Shown here piece by piece: positions 1 to 13,134 of a stretch of DNA of 64,000 bases. The notes under the pieces were generated by a model. It ran no database searches, was not told where the DNA came from, and saw only the letters and a program-made list of their open reading frames with translations. Each line of letters begins with the position of its first letter. The stretch's first letter is position 1. The stretch is from Streptomyces sp. NBS 14/10 (GTDB lineage: Bacteria > Actinomycetota > Actinomycetes > Streptomycetales > Streptomycetaceae), in contig NZ_NCSM01000018.1 in NCBI RefSeq assembly GCF_002224125.1, positions 248,001 through 312,000 on the forward strand, given 5' to 3'. The position numbers and the translations under genes are program-made.

Positions 1-21
1 GAAGAAGTTGACGTCGAGCAC
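1..21 (-). CDS. rpoC: RNA polymerase beta' subunit, first 7 codons only
   Basis: Only the start is inside the window: a GTG at 21 reads V-L-D-V-N-F-F, the conserved beginning of streptomycete RpoC. An AGAGGG ribosome site lies about 11 bases upstream. The gene follows rpoB by about 100 bases on the same strand, the usual rpoBC arrangement, and continues leftward beyond position 1. The product would be the catalytic beta' subunit of RNA polymerase. Confidence 0.9.
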
Positions 22-122
22 TTGTCGTCAATCCCTCTTTCAGGGTCGTGTCTTCGGGTCTGACTGGGGGTCCGGGGAGAGGCCGGGGCGGTCGCGGTGG
101 ACGACCGTCCCGGCCAGACCCG

Positions 123-3605
<3,483 letters not shown>

Positions 3606-4194
3606 GAGGGGGTCCTTCCGAGGGCTCGGACTCACTACGCGCGTGCCGGTCCCAACTCGAGCCACAGAAGGAAATCCCTGGTCAGAGAGATTTCTTCGGC
3701 CGTGCTCTCAGGTGGGCATGCCCCTGGTGACGGGCAGGAGGCAGCTAACAGGCAGCGCAAAGGGTCAGTGTAGCCACTTGGCACACTGATGTCCAGCTCC
3801 GAGTTTCTGAGACCGGCAGAGCCAATCTCTCCCTCCGGTGAGGGGGCCGCTCCCCCTCGTTGTCTTCTCGTTGTTTTCGAACGCCTGCAGCCACTCATGC
3901 GCCTCAAGCGCATATCGATACTGCCCGCTTCGCCGCCGATCCATGCCTCGGACTTGGATCGGTGTGACGTCGCGTCCTGAGAATTGCGCGCTGCGTGCCG
4001 TTCGTCAAGGCCCCCCACTCCGGCGAGATCGTCACAGGGCGTGGCGACGGGCAACGAAGATCACCATACCCGCAGGGACCGACAAGGCAACGCAGCCGTG
4101 ACGGAAGCGCCGAAGGGCGACCACCCCAACGGGTGATCGCCCTTACGGAACGGAGCGGGTCAGCGGGCCCGGCAGGGCCTCTGAACCCCTCGGG
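3606..4194 (-). promoter_or_regulatory. rplL-rpoB intergenic region, likely rpoB promoter and leader
   Basis: About 590 bases with no convincing gene separate rplL from rpoB. The rplL end carries a stem-loop at 4113-4144. The remainder is somewhat less GC-rich than coding DNA and presumably holds the rpoBC promoter, since rpoB has its own ribosome site at its distal end. I could not single out confident -10/-35 boxes. Confidence 0.5.
4113..4144 (-). terminator. Terminator or attenuator after rplJL
   Basis: Inverted repeat AAGGGCGACCACCC / GGGTGATCGCCCTT with a 4-base loop (one mismatched pair), about 50 bases past the rplL stop. There is no U-run, which is common in Streptomyces. Its place between rplL and rpoB fits partial attenuation of rplJL transcription before rpoBC. 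Confidence 0.75.
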
Positions 4195-4581
4195 TCACTT
4201 GACCTCGACGGAGGCGCCGGCGCCCTTGAGGGACTCGGCGGCCTTCTCGGCCTGCTCCTTGTTGACCTTCTCCAGGACCGGCTTCGGGGTGCCGTCGACG
4301 AGGTCCTTGGCCTCCTTCAGACCCAGCGAGGTCAGCTCACGCACGACCTTGATGACCTGGATCTTCTTCTCGCCGGCGCCGGTGAGGATGACGTCGAACT
4401 CGTCCTTCTCCGGCTCGGCCTCGGCCGCGGCACCCGGGGCACCCGGGGCGACGGCGATGGCGGCCGGGGCGGCGGCGGTGACGTCGAACTTCTCCTCGAA
4501 GAGCTTCACGAACTCGGAGAGCTCGATGAGGGTCATCTCCTCGAACTGGGCGAGCAGGTCTTCCTGGCTGAGCTTCGCCAT
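4195..4581 (-). CDS. rplL: 50S ribosomal protein L7/L12
   Basis: 128 residues, the normal L7/L12 length. The N-terminal dimerisation helix region ([18 protein letters not shown]) is followed by an Ala/Pro/Gly-rich hinge at about residues 36-55 and the conserved C-terminal domain with [11 protein letters not shown], which contacts elongation factors. It forms the multimeric ribosomal stalk on L10. It lies 78 bases after rplJ and is cotranscribed with it. The ATG start has a GGAAGGA-type ribosome site upstream. Confidence 0.98.
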   Translation of the reverse strand: MAKLSQEDLLAQFEEMTLIELSEFVKLFEEKFDVTAAAPAAIAVAPGAPGAAAEAEPEKDEFDVILTGAGEKKIQVIKVVRELTSLGLKEAKDLVDGTPKPVLEKVNKEQAEKAAESLKGAGASVEVK

Positions 4582-4659
4582 GATGGCGGTCCTTCCACTA
4601 AATCGGCTGGTGCCGGATGTACATGTCGGCGGGCACGGGCCCGCTGGGCAGCCGGAGAA

Positions 4660-5217
4660 CTACTCCGCGGCCTCGGCGGGAGCCGGCTCGCCGGCACCGC
4701 CCTGCTCTTCCTTCTTGACGCGAAGCGCCTCCGCCGTGCGGACGAACTTCGACGGGAGCGCCTGGAAGAGCGCCGCAGCCTGGGACTGCTTGCCCTTCAT
4801 GGCGCCCGCCAGCTTGGCGAGCAGCACCTCGCGGGACTCGAGGTCCGCGAGCTTCTTGATCTCGTCGGCGGACAGCGCCTTGCCGTCAAGGACACCGCCC
4901 TTGATGACGAGAGCGGGGTTCTCCTTGGCGAAGTCACGGAGACCCTTCGCCGCCTCGACCGGGTCACCGGTCACGAAAGCGACGGCCGACGAACCCGCGA
5001 ACAGGTCGTCGAGCGTGGTGATCCCGGCCTCGTTGGCCGCGATCTTGGTCAGCGTGTTCTTCACCACACGGTACTGAGCGTTCTCACCGAGCGAACGGCG
5101 CAGCTCCTTGAGCTGCGCGACGGTGAGACCGGTGTACGCGGTCACTAGAGCAGCGTTGGAGGTACGGAACTTGTCCGTCATCTCCTCGACGGCCGCGACC
5201 TTGTCAGGCCTCGCCAT
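4660..5217 (-). CDS. rplJ: 50S ribosomal protein L10
   Basis: 185 residues beginning M-A-R-P-D-K, the conserved actinobacterial start. The ATG at 5217 has a perfect AGGAGG about 9 bases upstream; a longer in-frame reading from 5280 would run into the leader and is rejected. L10 anchors L7/L12 to 23S rRNA and represses its own operon by binding the leader mRNA. The central segment ([22 protein letters not shown]) is typical, and the tail is acidic and Ala/Pro-rich. Confidence 0.97.
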   Translation of the reverse strand: MARPDKVAAVEEMTDKFRTSNAALVTAYTGLTVAQLKELRRSLGENAQYRVVKNTLTKIAANEAGITTLDDLFAGSSAVAFVTGDPVEAAKGLRDFAKENPALVIKGGVLDGKALSADEIKKLADLESREVLLAKLAGAMKGKQSQAAALFQALPSKFVRTAEALRVKKEEQGGAGEPAPAEAAE

Positions 5218-5400
5218 GAGCCTCGGCCTCCTTCCGGGTGATGAGGACCGCATCGGCCGGGCAAGGAGGCTGAACAACACGAAACGCCCCGGCGCAGGCG
5301 CTCGGGGCGTAACTCGACCGTCCGGGCTCGCGGCCCGATCGGGAGTCCATCCACAATCACCTGCGCAGGTCGTCCGCGGCTAGCGGATCCTTCGGCCACC
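5218..5400 (-). promoter_or_regulatory. Probable L10 leader (autoregulatory mRNA element)
   Basis: The stretch upstream of rplJ folds strongly. An 8-base-pair stem, ACGCCCCG with CGGGGCGT, closes a GC-rich inner loop at 5284-5310, followed by an internal purine-rich segment before the rplJ ribosome site. Position and structure fit the L10 leader family, in which the L10-L12 complex binds the mRNA and lowers translation. I did not verify a match to the family consensus. Confidence 0.5.
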
Positions 5401-5498
5401 GCGCCCCCGGGGAGGCACAGCAGCGACCAGCGGTCTTTGGCTTCGGTGGAAGGCTACGCGAACGGGCCGCGGCCAGGCAAATCGGCTCTTCCGTCAGG

Positions 5499-6386
5499 TC
5501 AGCCCTGCTGACCCAGGGCGTCCTCGAAGTTCATGGTGTCCGAGGCCGGCGGCTCCTCGACGGTGACCTTGGTGCCGTAGTCCGAGTAGAAGACCGTCGA
5601 GTCGTACTTCCCGTTGTTGCTGTCGGCCTGCTCCCGCTTCTTGACCAGGAGGTTGTCACCGTCGATCCACAGGTCGATGGTCTCGGTCTCCATGCCCGAG
5701 GTCTCCAGCTGCTTCTGCAGGGCCTCGAGGTCCGACTGGGTGAGGTCCTTGGACTGCATCTTGGCCAGCTCGGAGACCTTCACGGTGCCGGTGTAGTGGG
5801 TCGCCTTGACGCCCTTGACCGACTCCGTGCCCACGCTCTTGACCTGCTTGGTGGCGATCAGCAGCTGCACCGAACGCGCCGGGTCGGTGTTCTGCATCTG
5901 GTCCTTGAGGAACTCGCCGGAGGCGCCGGCCTGCTTGGCCAGGGTGTCGTAGTCGTACTTCATCCAGTGCTTGCCGCCCGCCTGCGCCGCGAACTCGGGG
6001 CCGAGGTTCATGAACATCGCGTCGGGCGTGTAGCGAGCCTCCATGGGCTTGCCCGCCAGCGGCGAGTTCTGGACCGACCCGCCCTTCTGCGTGATGGTCA
6101 TGTTGGCGCGCATGCCGTCCGCCCAGTCCATCGCACCGGACATGGTCGAGTTCTGCGCACCCATCTGGGTGGTGCCCTCGACCTTGGCCGAGTGCTGCTG
6201 GTCCGTCTGCTGCGAGGCGAGCTTCAGGGCGGCGAGCGGGCCGCCCACCGACTCGGCGGCCTTGTCGGAGCCCTTGTTCGACTTGTCGCTGTCGGCCTTG
6301 TCGCTCCCACAGGCCGTGAGACCGGCCACCAGAACCACACCGCTGAGCACCGCCGCACTCCGAGCAGCGAAACGAGTACCGCGCAC
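5499..6386 (-). CDS. LppX/LolA-like secreted lipoprotein
   Basis: A 295-residue lipoprotein: positively charged n-region, hydrophobic stretch, then lipobox L-T-A-C with the modified cysteine at residue 26. A Ser/Lys/Asp linker follows, then a mostly beta domain like the mycobacterial LppX/LprG or LolA folds, which bind lipids in a hydrophobic cavity. The GTG start at 6386 has AGGGGG just upstream. It sits alone between rplA and rplJ, as in S. coelicolor as I recall. The substrate is unknown. A notably AT-rich stretch (6397-6430) precedes it and may be its promoter. Confidence 0.8.
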   Translation of the reverse strand: MRGTRFAARSAAVLSGVVLVAGLTACGSDKADSDKSNKGSDKAAESVGGPLAALKLASQQTDQQHSAKVEGTTQMGAQNSTMSGAMDWADGMRANMTITQKGGSVQNSPLAGKPMEARYTPDAMFMNLGPEFAAQAGGKHWMKYDYDTLAKQAGASGEFLKDQMQNTDPARSVQLLIATKQVKSVGTESVKGVKATHYTGTVKVSELAKMQSKDLTQSDLEALQKQLETSGMETETIDLWIDGDNLLVKKREQADSNNGKYDSTVFYSDYGTKVTVEEPPASDTMNFEDALGQQG

Positions 6387-6467
6387 AGGTCCCCCTATGT
6401 CTTTGTCTTTGCTTCTTATTTATCTTTTACGACTGCTGAGACTGTATCTGAGGGGACGCCCAACGCA

Positions 6468-6517
6468 GCGAGCCGGGTTCCCGCCCTCCACTTGGGAGGT
6501 GCGGGAACCCGGCTCGC
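6468..6517 (-). terminator. Strong terminator after rplKA
   Basis: A long inverted repeat: arm 6468-6489 pairs with 6495-6517 over more than 20 bases with one bulge and a 5-base loop, starting 18 bases after the rplA stop. It has no U-run. It separates the rplKA unit from the lipoprotein gene. Confidence 0.9.
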
Positions 6518-6534
6518 AGGGGTTCAGAACGGGC

Positions 6535-7251
6535 TTAGACGGCCTCGTCCTCGACCAGCAGGTTGCGGGTGCGGTTGGCGTCCAGCGGGATGCCAGGGCC
6601 CATCGTGGTGGTCAGGGTCGCCTTCTTGATGTAGCGGCCCTTGGCGGCGGACGGCTTGAGACGGTTGATCTCCTCGAGCGCCGCGGCGTAGTTCTCCACC
6701 AGCTTGGCCTCGTCGAAGGAGACCTTGCCGATGATGAAGTGCAGGTTCGAGTGCTTGTCGACGCGGAACTCGATCTTGCCGCCCTTGATGTCGGTGACGG
6801 CCTTGGCCACGTCGGGGGTGACGGTGCCGGTCTTCGGGTTCGGCATCAGACCACGCGGACCGAGCACCCGGCCCAGGCGGCCGACCTTGCCCATGAGGTC
6901 CGGGGTGGCGACGACGGCGTCGAAGTCCAGCCGGCCCTTGGACACCTCGTCGATCAGCTCGTCGGAGCCGACGATGTCGGCGCCGGCGGCCTCCGCGGCC
7001 GCAGCACGGTCACCGGTCGCGAAGACCAGGACCCGGGCGGTCTTGCCGGTGCCGTGCGGAAGGTTCACGGTGCCACGGACCATCTGGTCGGCCTTGCGCG
7101 GGTCGACACCCAGGCGCATGGCCACCTCGACGGTCGCGTCGAACTTGGCGGCGGAGGTCTCCTTGGCGAGCCGAACGGCCTCGAGCGGGGCGTACGCGCG
7201 CTCCCGGTCGATCTTGGCGTCCGCGCTGCGGAGAGTCTTGCTGCGCTTCAC
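6535..7251 (-). CDS. rplA: 50S ribosomal protein L1
   Basis: 238 residues with the L1 signature region ([18 protein letters not shown] at about 130-147). L1 binds 23S rRNA at the E-site side and controls tRNA exit; in many bacteria it also represses the rplKA mRNA. The GTG start at 7251 has AGGAG five bases upstream. It lies 73 bases after rplK and ends before a strong terminator, so rplK-rplA form one unit. Confidence 0.98.
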   Translation of the reverse strand: MKRSKTLRSADAKIDRERAYAPLEAVRLAKETSAAKFDATVEVAMRLGVDPRKADQMVRGTVNLPHGTGKTARVLVFATGDRAAAAEAAGADIVGSDELIDEVSKGRLDFDAVVATPDLMGKVGRLGRVLGPRGLMPNPKTGTVTPDVAKAVTDIKGGKIEFRVDKHSNLHFIIGKVSFDEAKLVENYAAALEEINRLKPSAAKGRYIKKATLTTTMGPGIPLDANRTRNLLVEDEAV

Positions 7252-7324
7252 TGCTGCTCCTGAAAGGTTGTGGAGTCGTGGTCCGGACCGCGCTTGGCCC
7301 TGCCACGGTGGTGCTACGGGGGTG

Positions 7325-7759
7325 TCAGCCCTCGACCGTGATGCCCATGGAACGGGCGGTGCCGGCGATGATCTTCTCGGCGGCGTCCAGGTCGTTGGCG
7401 TTCAGGTCGGGCATCTTGGTGGTGGCGATGTCGCGGACCTGGTCGCGGGTGATCTTGGCGACCTTGGTCTTGTGCGGCTCGCCGGAGCCCTTCTCCACAC
7501 CCGCGGCCTTGAGGATCAGCTTGGCGGCCGGCGGAGTCTTGGTGACGAAGGTGAAGGAACGGTCCTCGTAGACCGTGATCTCCACCGGCACGACCATGCC
7601 GCGCTGCGACTCGGTCGCGGCGTTGTAGGCCTTGCAGAACTCCATGATGTTGACGCCGTGCTGGCCCAGCGCGGGGCCGACCGGCGGAGCCGGGTTCGCG
7701 GCACCGGCCTGGATCTGGAGCTTGATCAGCCCCGTGACCTTCTTCTTCTTGGGAGGCAT
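7325..7759 (-). CDS. rplK: 50S ribosomal protein L11
   Basis: 144 residues beginning [10 protein letters not shown], with the Pro-rich [15 protein letters not shown] segment characteristic of L11. L11 binds the GTPase-associated region of 23S rRNA, is the target of thiopeptides such as thiostrepton, and is needed for RelA activation. The ATG is preceded by GGAGAGAGC. It is first in a two-gene unit with rplA. Confidence 0.98.
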
Positions 7760-7866
7760 GCTCTCTCCGGGTCTTAGTGAGAGGTGATTCGCCTCCGAAC
7801 CGGATCATCCGGATGGAGGCATACCGCACAACAGTAACGGGTATAGCTGTGCGGCCTAAAACCGAG

Positions 7867-7901
7867 CAGGTCAGACAGGCCGCGAAAGCCCGTCTGACCT
7901 G
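7867..7901 (-). terminator. Terminator between nusG and rplK
   Basis: Stem-loop with the perfect arms CAGGTCAGAC and GTCTGACCTG around a small inner GGC/GCC pair, 19 bases past the nusG stop. It separates secE-nusG transcription from rplKA. Confidence 0.85.
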
Positions 7902-7919
7902 ATCGGAAGGTTCGTATGG

Positions 7920-8798
7920 TCAGTTCTTCTGGATCTGGTCGAAGCTCAGCTCGACCGGGGTCTCCCGGCCGAAGATCTCCACCAGGCCCTTGACCTTCTT
8001 CGAGTCGGCGTTGATCTCGTTGATCGTCGCCTGCAGCGTCGCGAAGGGGCCGTCGGTGACCGTGACCGAGTCGCCCACCTCGAAGTCCAGCACCTGGACC
8101 TCGACCTTGCGGCTCGGCGCCGGCAGGCCCGCCTCCTCGGCGGCGGCCTTGGCGGCCTTCTCCTCGGCCTCCGGGGCGAGCATCTTGACGATCTCGTCCA
8201 GGGTCAGCGGGTACGGGTCGTACGCGTTGCCCACGAAGCCGGTGACGCCCGGGGTGTTGCGGACCACGCCCCAGGACTCGTTCGTCAGGTCCATGCGCAC
8301 CAGCACATAGCCGGGCAGCTTGTTCTGGCGCACGGTGCGGCGGTCGCCGTTCTTGATCTGGACGACCTCTTCCTGCGGCACCTCGGCCTGGAAGATGTAG
8401 TCCTCCACGTTCAGCGATACGGCGCGCTGTTCGAGGTTGGTCTTCACGCGGTTCTCGTAGCCCGCGTAGGTGTGGATGACGTACCACTCGCCGGGGAGGG
8501 TACGCAGCTCCTCACGCAGGGCCTCGACCGGGTCGACCGCGATCTCTTCTTCGGCGGTCTCTTCCTCGGCCTCGTCTGCGTCAGCCTCTTCTTCGGCCTC
8601 TTCTGCGTCGGCCTCGGCGTCCTCGGCCGCCAGGACAGCGTCCTCGTCCTCGACGCGGACCGCATCCTTCTCGGCCGGCTCTCCCGCCTCAGCCTCCGCA
8701 GCCTCGGCCTGGTCCTCATCGGCAGCCTCGATGATGTCGAGCTCGTCCTCATCGGACTCGACGGCCGCGGCGGCCTCGTTCAGGTTCGGGTCAGACAC
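7920..8798 (-). CDS. nusG: Transcription antitermination factor NusG
   Basis: 292 residues, longer than E. coli NusG (181), because of an Asp/Glu/Ala-rich N-terminal extension of about 100 residues typical of Streptomyces. The NGN domain follows ([16 protein letters not shown] at about 103) and the C-terminal KOW domain begins near [15 protein letters not shown]. NusG binds the beta' clamp helices and couples RNA polymerase to Rho or the ribosome. The GTG start at 8798 has an AGGAAG-type site upstream. It is the second gene after secE. Confidence 0.97.
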   Translation of the reverse strand: MSDPNLNEAAAAVESDEDELDIIEAADEDQAEAAEAEAGEPAEKDAVRVEDEDAVLAAEDAEADAEEAEEEADADEAEEETAEEEIAVDPVEALREELRTLPGEWYVIHTYAGYENRVKTNLEQRAVSLNVEDYIFQAEVPQEEVVQIKNGDRRTVRQNKLPGYVLVRMDLTNESWGVVRNTPGVTGFVGNAYDPYPLTLDEIVKMLAPEAEEKAAKAAAEEAGLPAPSRKVEVQVLDFEVGDSVTVTDGPFATLQATINEINADSKKVKGLVEIFGRETPVELSFDQIQKN

Positions 8799-8875
8799 GG
8801 TGGCTGCTTCTTCCTGGCTTCAAGAGGGGTGGAACGTACGAAGGGGCAACTCGGGACAGCGCCACCCTTCGAGGG

Positions 8876-9166
8876 TCAGCCAAAGACGTACTTGATGACT
8901 TGGTTGAACCCATAGTCAATCACGGTAACGATGCCGATCATGATGAGCACAAAGACGATCACCACACTGGTGTACGTCGACAGCTGGCCACGCGTGGGCC
9001 ACACGACCTTGCGCAGCTCAGCGACGATCTGGCGGTAGAAGAGCGCGAGCCTGCCGAAGGGCCCCTTCTTGGCGCGCTTCCCACCACGGCGGCTCTTCTT
9101 GGCCGCCACCTCTTCTTCGGGACGACCGCTTTCAGGCGTCGCGGTGGAGCCAAGGGCTTCCGTCAC
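8876..9166 (-). CDS. secE: Preprotein translocase subunit SecE
   Basis: 96 residues: a basic cytoplasmic region (KKSRRGGKRAKKGP), the conserved amphipathic segment FYRQIVAELRKVVWPTR, and one C-terminal transmembrane helix. SecE clamps SecY in the Sec channel. I chose the GTG at 9166 (V-T-E-A-L-G) with a GTGAGGA site upstream; an in-frame ATG at 9220 would add 18 residues without family support. The secE-nusG pairing is universal. Confidence 0.95.
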   Translation of the reverse strand: MTEALGSTATPESGRPEEEVAAKKSRRGGKRAKKGPFGRLALFYRQIVAELRKVVWPTRGQLSTYTSVVIVFVLIMIGIVTVIDYGFNQVIKYVFG

Positions 9167-9270
9167 TACGTCCTCACCTGAATCCGGATCGTGGCCGTGC
9201 CGCGTCCGGCCCGGCCGCACAGCGGTGCATTCTCAGTACGCGCCCACGCACCCTCTAAACGTGCGTGTAG

Positions 9271-9343
9271 CAGGGCCGGAGGGACTTGAACCCCCAACCG
9301 CTGGTTTTGGAGACCAGTGCTCTACCAATTGAGCTACGACCCT
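9271..9343 (-). tRNA. tRNA-Trp (CCA)
   Basis: A 73-base cloverleaf: acceptor AGGGTCG pairs with CGGCCCT, and the anticodon stem CTGGT/ACCAG holds a loop with CCA. No encoded 3' CCA. It precedes secE on the same strand. Confidence 0.96.
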
Positions 9344-9525
9344 TTGCGGCTCCACCCAACCTACCGCATCCACCCGGCTCCATGGAGTGCGCGAGGCGAA
9401 ACGGCTGTTGAGCGGCCAACGACGGATGAGTGTACGTGGTCCAGGGCCGGGCGTCGAACGAGAAGCGCCCACGGCGCCCTCAAACCCGTGTGCCGCGCTG
9501 TTCGGCGGTCTGGGACGATGCACAT

Positions 9526-10764
9526 ATGACCGCTGCTAACCCTCCTGCACAGTCCCCGACAGAGCGCCGTGTCTCCGCACGTATCGGAGCCATTTCCGAG
9601 TCCGCCACGCTCGCCGTCGACGCCAAGGCCAAGGCCCTCAAGGCCGCCGGGCGTCCGGTGATCGGCTTCGGCGCGGGCGAGCCCGACTTCCCCACGCCCG
9701 ACTACATCGTCGAGGCGGCGGTGGAGGCCTGCCGCAACCCGAAGTACCACCGCTACACCCCGGCCGGCGGGCTGCCCGAGCTCAAGGCCGCGATCGCCGC
9801 GAAGACGCTGCGCGACAGCGGCTACGAGGTCGAGGCGGCGCAGGTCCTGGTGACCAACGGCGGCAAGCAGGCGATCTACCAGGCGTTCGCGGCGATCCTG
9901 GACCCGGGCGACGAGGTCATCGTCCCCGCCCCGTACTGGACCACCTACCCCGAGTCGATCCGGCTCGCGGGCGGCGTCCCGGTCGACGTCGTCGCCGACG
10001 AGACCACCGGCTACCGGGTCTCCGTGGAGCAGCTGGAGGCGGCCCGCACCGAGCGCACCAAGGTGCTGCTCTTCGTCTCCCCGTCCAACCCCACCGGCGC
10101 CGTCTACCCGCGTGAGCAGGTCGAGGCGATCGGGCGCTGGGCGGCCGAGCACGGGCTGTGGGTGCTCACCGACGAGATCTACGAGCACCTGGTGTACGGG
10201 GACGCGGAATTCCACTCGCTGCCGGTCGTGGTGCCCGAGCTGCGGGACAAGTGCATCGTGGTCAACGGCGTGGCGAAGACGTACGCCATGACCGGCTGGC
10301 GGGTGGGCTGGGTCATCGGCCCCAAGGACGTCGTCAAGGCCGCGACCAACCTCCAGTCGCACGCCACCTCCAACGTGAGCAATGTCGCACAGGCCGCCGC
10401 CCTGGCCGCCGTCGCGGGCGACCTGGACGCCGTGGCCACGATGCGCGAGGCCTTCGACCGCCGCCGCCGCACCATCGTGCGGATGCTGAACGAGATCGAC
10501 GGCGTGGAGTGCCCCGAGCCCGAGGGCGCCTTCTACGCCTACCCGTCGGTGAACGCCCTGATCGGCAAGGAGATCCGCGGCAAGCGCCCGCAGAGCTCCG
10601 TGGAGCTGGCCGAGCTGATCCTGGAAGAGGCCGAGGTCGCGGTCGTCCCGGGCGAGGCCTTCGGCACCCCGGGCTATCTGCGGCTCTCGTACGCGCTGGG
10701 CGACGAGGACCTGGTCGAGGGGATCTCCCGGCTGCAGAAGCTGCTGGGCGAGGCGCGCGACTGA
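9526..10764 (+). CDS. Pyridoxal-phosphate aspartate-type aminotransferase
   Basis: 412 residues, a class I aminotransferase of the AspC/bacterial I-gamma type. The substrate loop [10 protein letters not shown], the [14 protein letters not shown] motif and the PLP-binding lysine at about residue 251 (in [16 protein letters not shown]) are present, as is a C-terminal arginine in RLSYALG for the substrate carboxylate. It probably moves the amino group between aspartate or another amino acid and 2-oxoglutarate. The ATG at 9526 begins M-T-A-A-N-P; earlier in-frame ATGs extend into DNA with no family similarity. It is monocistronic, with a terminator following. Confidence 0.93.
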   Translation: MTAANPPAQSPTERRVSARIGAISESATLAVDAKAKALKAAGRPVIGFGAGEPDFPTPDYIVEAAVEACRNPKYHRYTPAGGLPELKAAIAAKTLRDSGYEVEAAQVLVTNGGKQAIYQAFAAILDPGDEVIVPAPYWTTYPESIRLAGGVPVDVVADETTGYRVSVEQLEAARTERTKVLLFVSPSNPTGAVYPREQVEAIGRWAAEHGLWVLTDEIYEHLVYGDAEFHSLPVVVPELRDKCIVVNGVAKTYAMTGWRVGWVIGPKDVVKAATNLQSHATSNVSNVAQAAALAAVAGDLDAVATMREAFDRRRRTIVRMLNEIDGVECPEPEGAFYAYPSVNALIGKEIRGKRPQSSVELAELILEEAEVAVVPGEAFGTPGYLRLSYALGDEDLVEGISRLQKLLGEARD

Positions 10765-10788
10765 TTTCGCGCCCCCTCGGACACGCGT

Positions 10789-10824
10789 GACGCGGGCGCT
10801 CGGCAGTGGCCGGGCGCCCGCGTC
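10789..10824 (+). terminator. Terminator after the aminotransferase
   Basis: A 15-base-pair stem (GACGCGGGCGCTCGG with its complement, one G-U pair) and a 6-base loop, 25 bases after the stop codon. Confidence 0.88.
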
Positions 10825-10938
10825 CGTTTACGCCCGCCCTTTGCGCCCGCATTCAGGTAGCCCCGTATTCATGTGCGGGCAAGCCCCCGTTCGGCGAAAG
10901 CGGTACCGGCGCGCCCCGGGCTGCGGCAGTATCTGCAG

Positions 10939-11955
10939 ATGGCACGTGACGTACATCTGCTCCCCAAAGCGCATCTCCATCTGCATTTCACCGGCTCCAT
11001 GCGTCCCGCCACGCTGCTCGAGCTCGCCGACAAGTACGGCGTCCACCTCCCGGAAGCGCTCAGCGGCGGCGAGCCCCCCAGGCTCCGGGCCACCGACGAG
11101 CGCGGCTGGTTCCGGTTCCAGCGGCTGTACGACATCGCGCGGTCCTGTCTGCGCGAGCCCGAGGACATCCAGCGGCTGGTGCGCGAGGCCGCCGAGGAGG
11201 ACGTACGGGACGGCGCCAAATGGCTGGAGATCCAGGTCGACCCCACCTCGTACGCCCCGCGTCTCGGCGGTCTGATCCCGGCGCTGGAGATCATCCTGGA
11301 CGCCGTGGAGACCGCCTCCCGGGACACCGGGCTCGGGATGCGGGTGCTGGTCGCCGCCAACCGTATGAAGCACCCCCTGGAGGCGCGCACGCTGGCCCGG
11401 CTGGCGGTCCGCTTCGCCGACCGCGGCGTCATCGGCTTCGGGCTGTCCAACGACGAGCGGCGCGGCCTGGCCCGGGACTTCGACCGGGCCTTCGCCATCG
11501 CCCGCGACGGCGGCCTGCTGGCGGCCCCGCACGGCGGCGAGCTGTCGGGCCCCAGCAGCGTCCGCGACTGCCTGGACGACCTCGGCGCCCAGCGGGTGGG
11601 CCACGGCGTACGGGCCGCCGAGGACCCCCGGCTGCTGCGCCGGCTCGCCGAGCGCGGCGTGACCTGCGAGGTGTGCCCGTCCTCGAACGTGGCCCTGGGC
11701 GTCTACGAGAAGCCGGAGGACGTACCGCTGCGCACCCTGTACGAGGCCGGGGTGCCGATGGCGCTGGGCGCCGACGACCCGCTGCTGTTCGGATCGCGGC
11801 TGGCGGCCCAGTACGAGCTGGCGCGCGAGCACCACGGCTTCACGGACACCGAGCTGGCCGAGCTGGCCCGCCAGTCCATCCGCGGCTCGGCGGCCCCCAA
11901 GGACGTGGCCGCGCCGCTGCTCGCGGACATCGACGCCTGGCTGGCGGCCGGGTGA
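10939..11955 (+). CDS. add: Adenosine deaminase family protein
   Basis: 338 residues. The zinc-site H-x-H (KAHLHLHFTGSMRP), the APHGGE segment, the GHG histidine motif (VGHGVRA) and the terminal GADDP metal/catalytic aspartates mark the adenosine/AMP deaminase fold. It would hydrolyse adenosine to inosine in purine salvage. The ATG at 10939 (M-A-R-D-V-H-L-L-P-K) matches the family start, although the ribosome site is weak. Some members act on modified adenine derivatives, so the substrate is not certain. It converges on murB. Confidence 0.9.
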   Translation: MARDVHLLPKAHLHLHFTGSMRPATLLELADKYGVHLPEALSGGEPPRLRATDERGWFRFQRLYDIARSCLREPEDIQRLVREAAEEDVRDGAKWLEIQVDPTSYAPRLGGLIPALEIILDAVETASRDTGLGMRVLVAANRMKHPLEARTLARLAVRFADRGVIGFGLSNDERRGLARDFDRAFAIARDGGLLAAPHGGELSGPSSVRDCLDDLGAQRVGHGVRAAEDPRLLRRLAERGVTCEVCPSSNVALGVYEKPEDVPLRTLYEAGVPMALGADDPLLFGSRLAAQYELAREHHGFTDTELAELARQSIRGSAAPKDVAAPLLADIDAWLAAG

Positions 11956-11970
11956 GCGGGGAAGCGGACG

Positions 11971-13026
11971 TCAGAGGCTGACGCCGACCGTCACCGGCTC
12001 ATTGACGAGCGTGACCCCGAACGCGGCCTCGACCCCGGCGACGACCTCGCGGGCGAGCGCGAGCAGGTCCTCGGTCGTGGCCTCGCCGCGGTTGGTCAGG
12101 GCGAGGGTGTGCTTGGTGGAGATGCGTGCCGGGCCGGTGCCGTAGCCCTTGGTGAAGCCCGCCTTGTCGATCAGCCATGCGGCGGAGGTCTTGATCCGCC
12201 CCTCCCCCGCCGGATAGGCGGGCGGGGTGACGTCCGGGCCCAGGCGCTCGGCGACGCGGGCCAGGAAGGCGGCGTGGGCCTCTTCGGTCAGGATCGGGTT
12301 GGTGAAGAAGGAGCCCGCTGACCAGGTGTCGTGGTCCTGCGCGTCGAGGACCATCCCCTTACCCGCGCGCAGCTTCAGGACCTCGTCGCGGGCGGTGGCC
12401 ACAGGCACCCGCTCCCCCACCGCCACGCCGAGGGCGCGGGCGGTCTCCGCGTACTTGACCGGCGCGGACAGACCGCCCGCGTCCTCCAGCGCGAAGCGCA
12501 CCCGCAGCACCACATGGCGCCCCGGGTCGGCCTTGAACCGGCTGTGGCGGTAGGCGAAGCCGCAGTCGGCGTTCGGGATGGTCACGACGGTCTCGGCGCG
12601 CCGGTCGTAGGCGACGACCTCGGTGATCGTGGCCGAGACCTCCTGGCCGTACGCGCCCACGTTCTGGATCGGGGTCGCCCCCGCGGAGCCGGGGATTCCG
12701 GCCAGGCACTCGATCCCGGCGAGTCCGGCCCCGACCGTACGGGTCACCGCGTCCGACCAGTTCTCGCCCGCGGCCAGCTCCAGCCGGCCGCCGTCGAGGG
12801 TGAAGCCGCTGGTCGCGATGCGCAGGGCGGTGCCGTCGAAGCCCTTGTCGGCGATGACCAGATTGCTGCCGCCGCCTATCACCAGCAGCGGGGTCCCGGC
12901 CGCGTCGGCCTCCCGGACCGCCGCGATCACCTCGTCGTCGGTGGTGGCCGTGAGCAGCCGGCCGGCCGGGCCGCCGAGGCGGAAGGTGGTGAAGGGGGCC
13001 AGGGGCGCGTCGTGGAGTTCCTGCAC
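11971..13026 (-). CDS. murB: UDP-N-acetylenolpyruvoylglucosamine reductase
   Basis: 351 residues with the FAD-binding LVIGGGSNLVIADKGFDG segment, the AGIPGSAGATPIQNVGAYGQE loop and the YRHSRFK catalytic region of type I MurB. It reduces the enolpyruvyl group to the lactyl ether of UDP-MurNAc with NADPH, a cytoplasmic step of peptidoglycan synthesis. The start M-Q-E-L-H matches the family. It stands alone, with low-complexity TGGCCTGGCC-like DNA upstream (13040-13100). Confidence 0.97.
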   Translation of the reverse strand: MQELHDAPLAPFTTFRLGGPAGRLLTATTDDEVIAAVREADAAGTPLLVIGGGSNLVIADKGFDGTALRIATSGFTLDGGRLELAAGENWSDAVTRTVGAGLAGIECLAGIPGSAGATPIQNVGAYGQEVSATITEVVAYDRRAETVVTIPNADCGFAYRHSRFKADPGRHVVLRVRFALEDAGGLSAPVKYAETARALGVAVGERVPVATARDEVLKLRAGKGMVLDAQDHDTWSAGSFFTNPILTEEAHAAFLARVAERLGPDVTPPAYPAGEGRIKTSAAWLIDKAGFTKGYGTGPARISTKHTLALTNRGEATTEDLLALAREVVAGVEAAFGVTLVNEPVTVGVSL

Positions 13027-13134
13027 GCGCTCAAGAGTACGGGGGCGCCCCGGCGGGGCCTGGCGTGGCCTGGCCTTGCTTGGCCCTGCCTGGCCCGTGG
13101 GGCGCCTCTCGTGCTGCCTGCCGCCGGGCGGGTC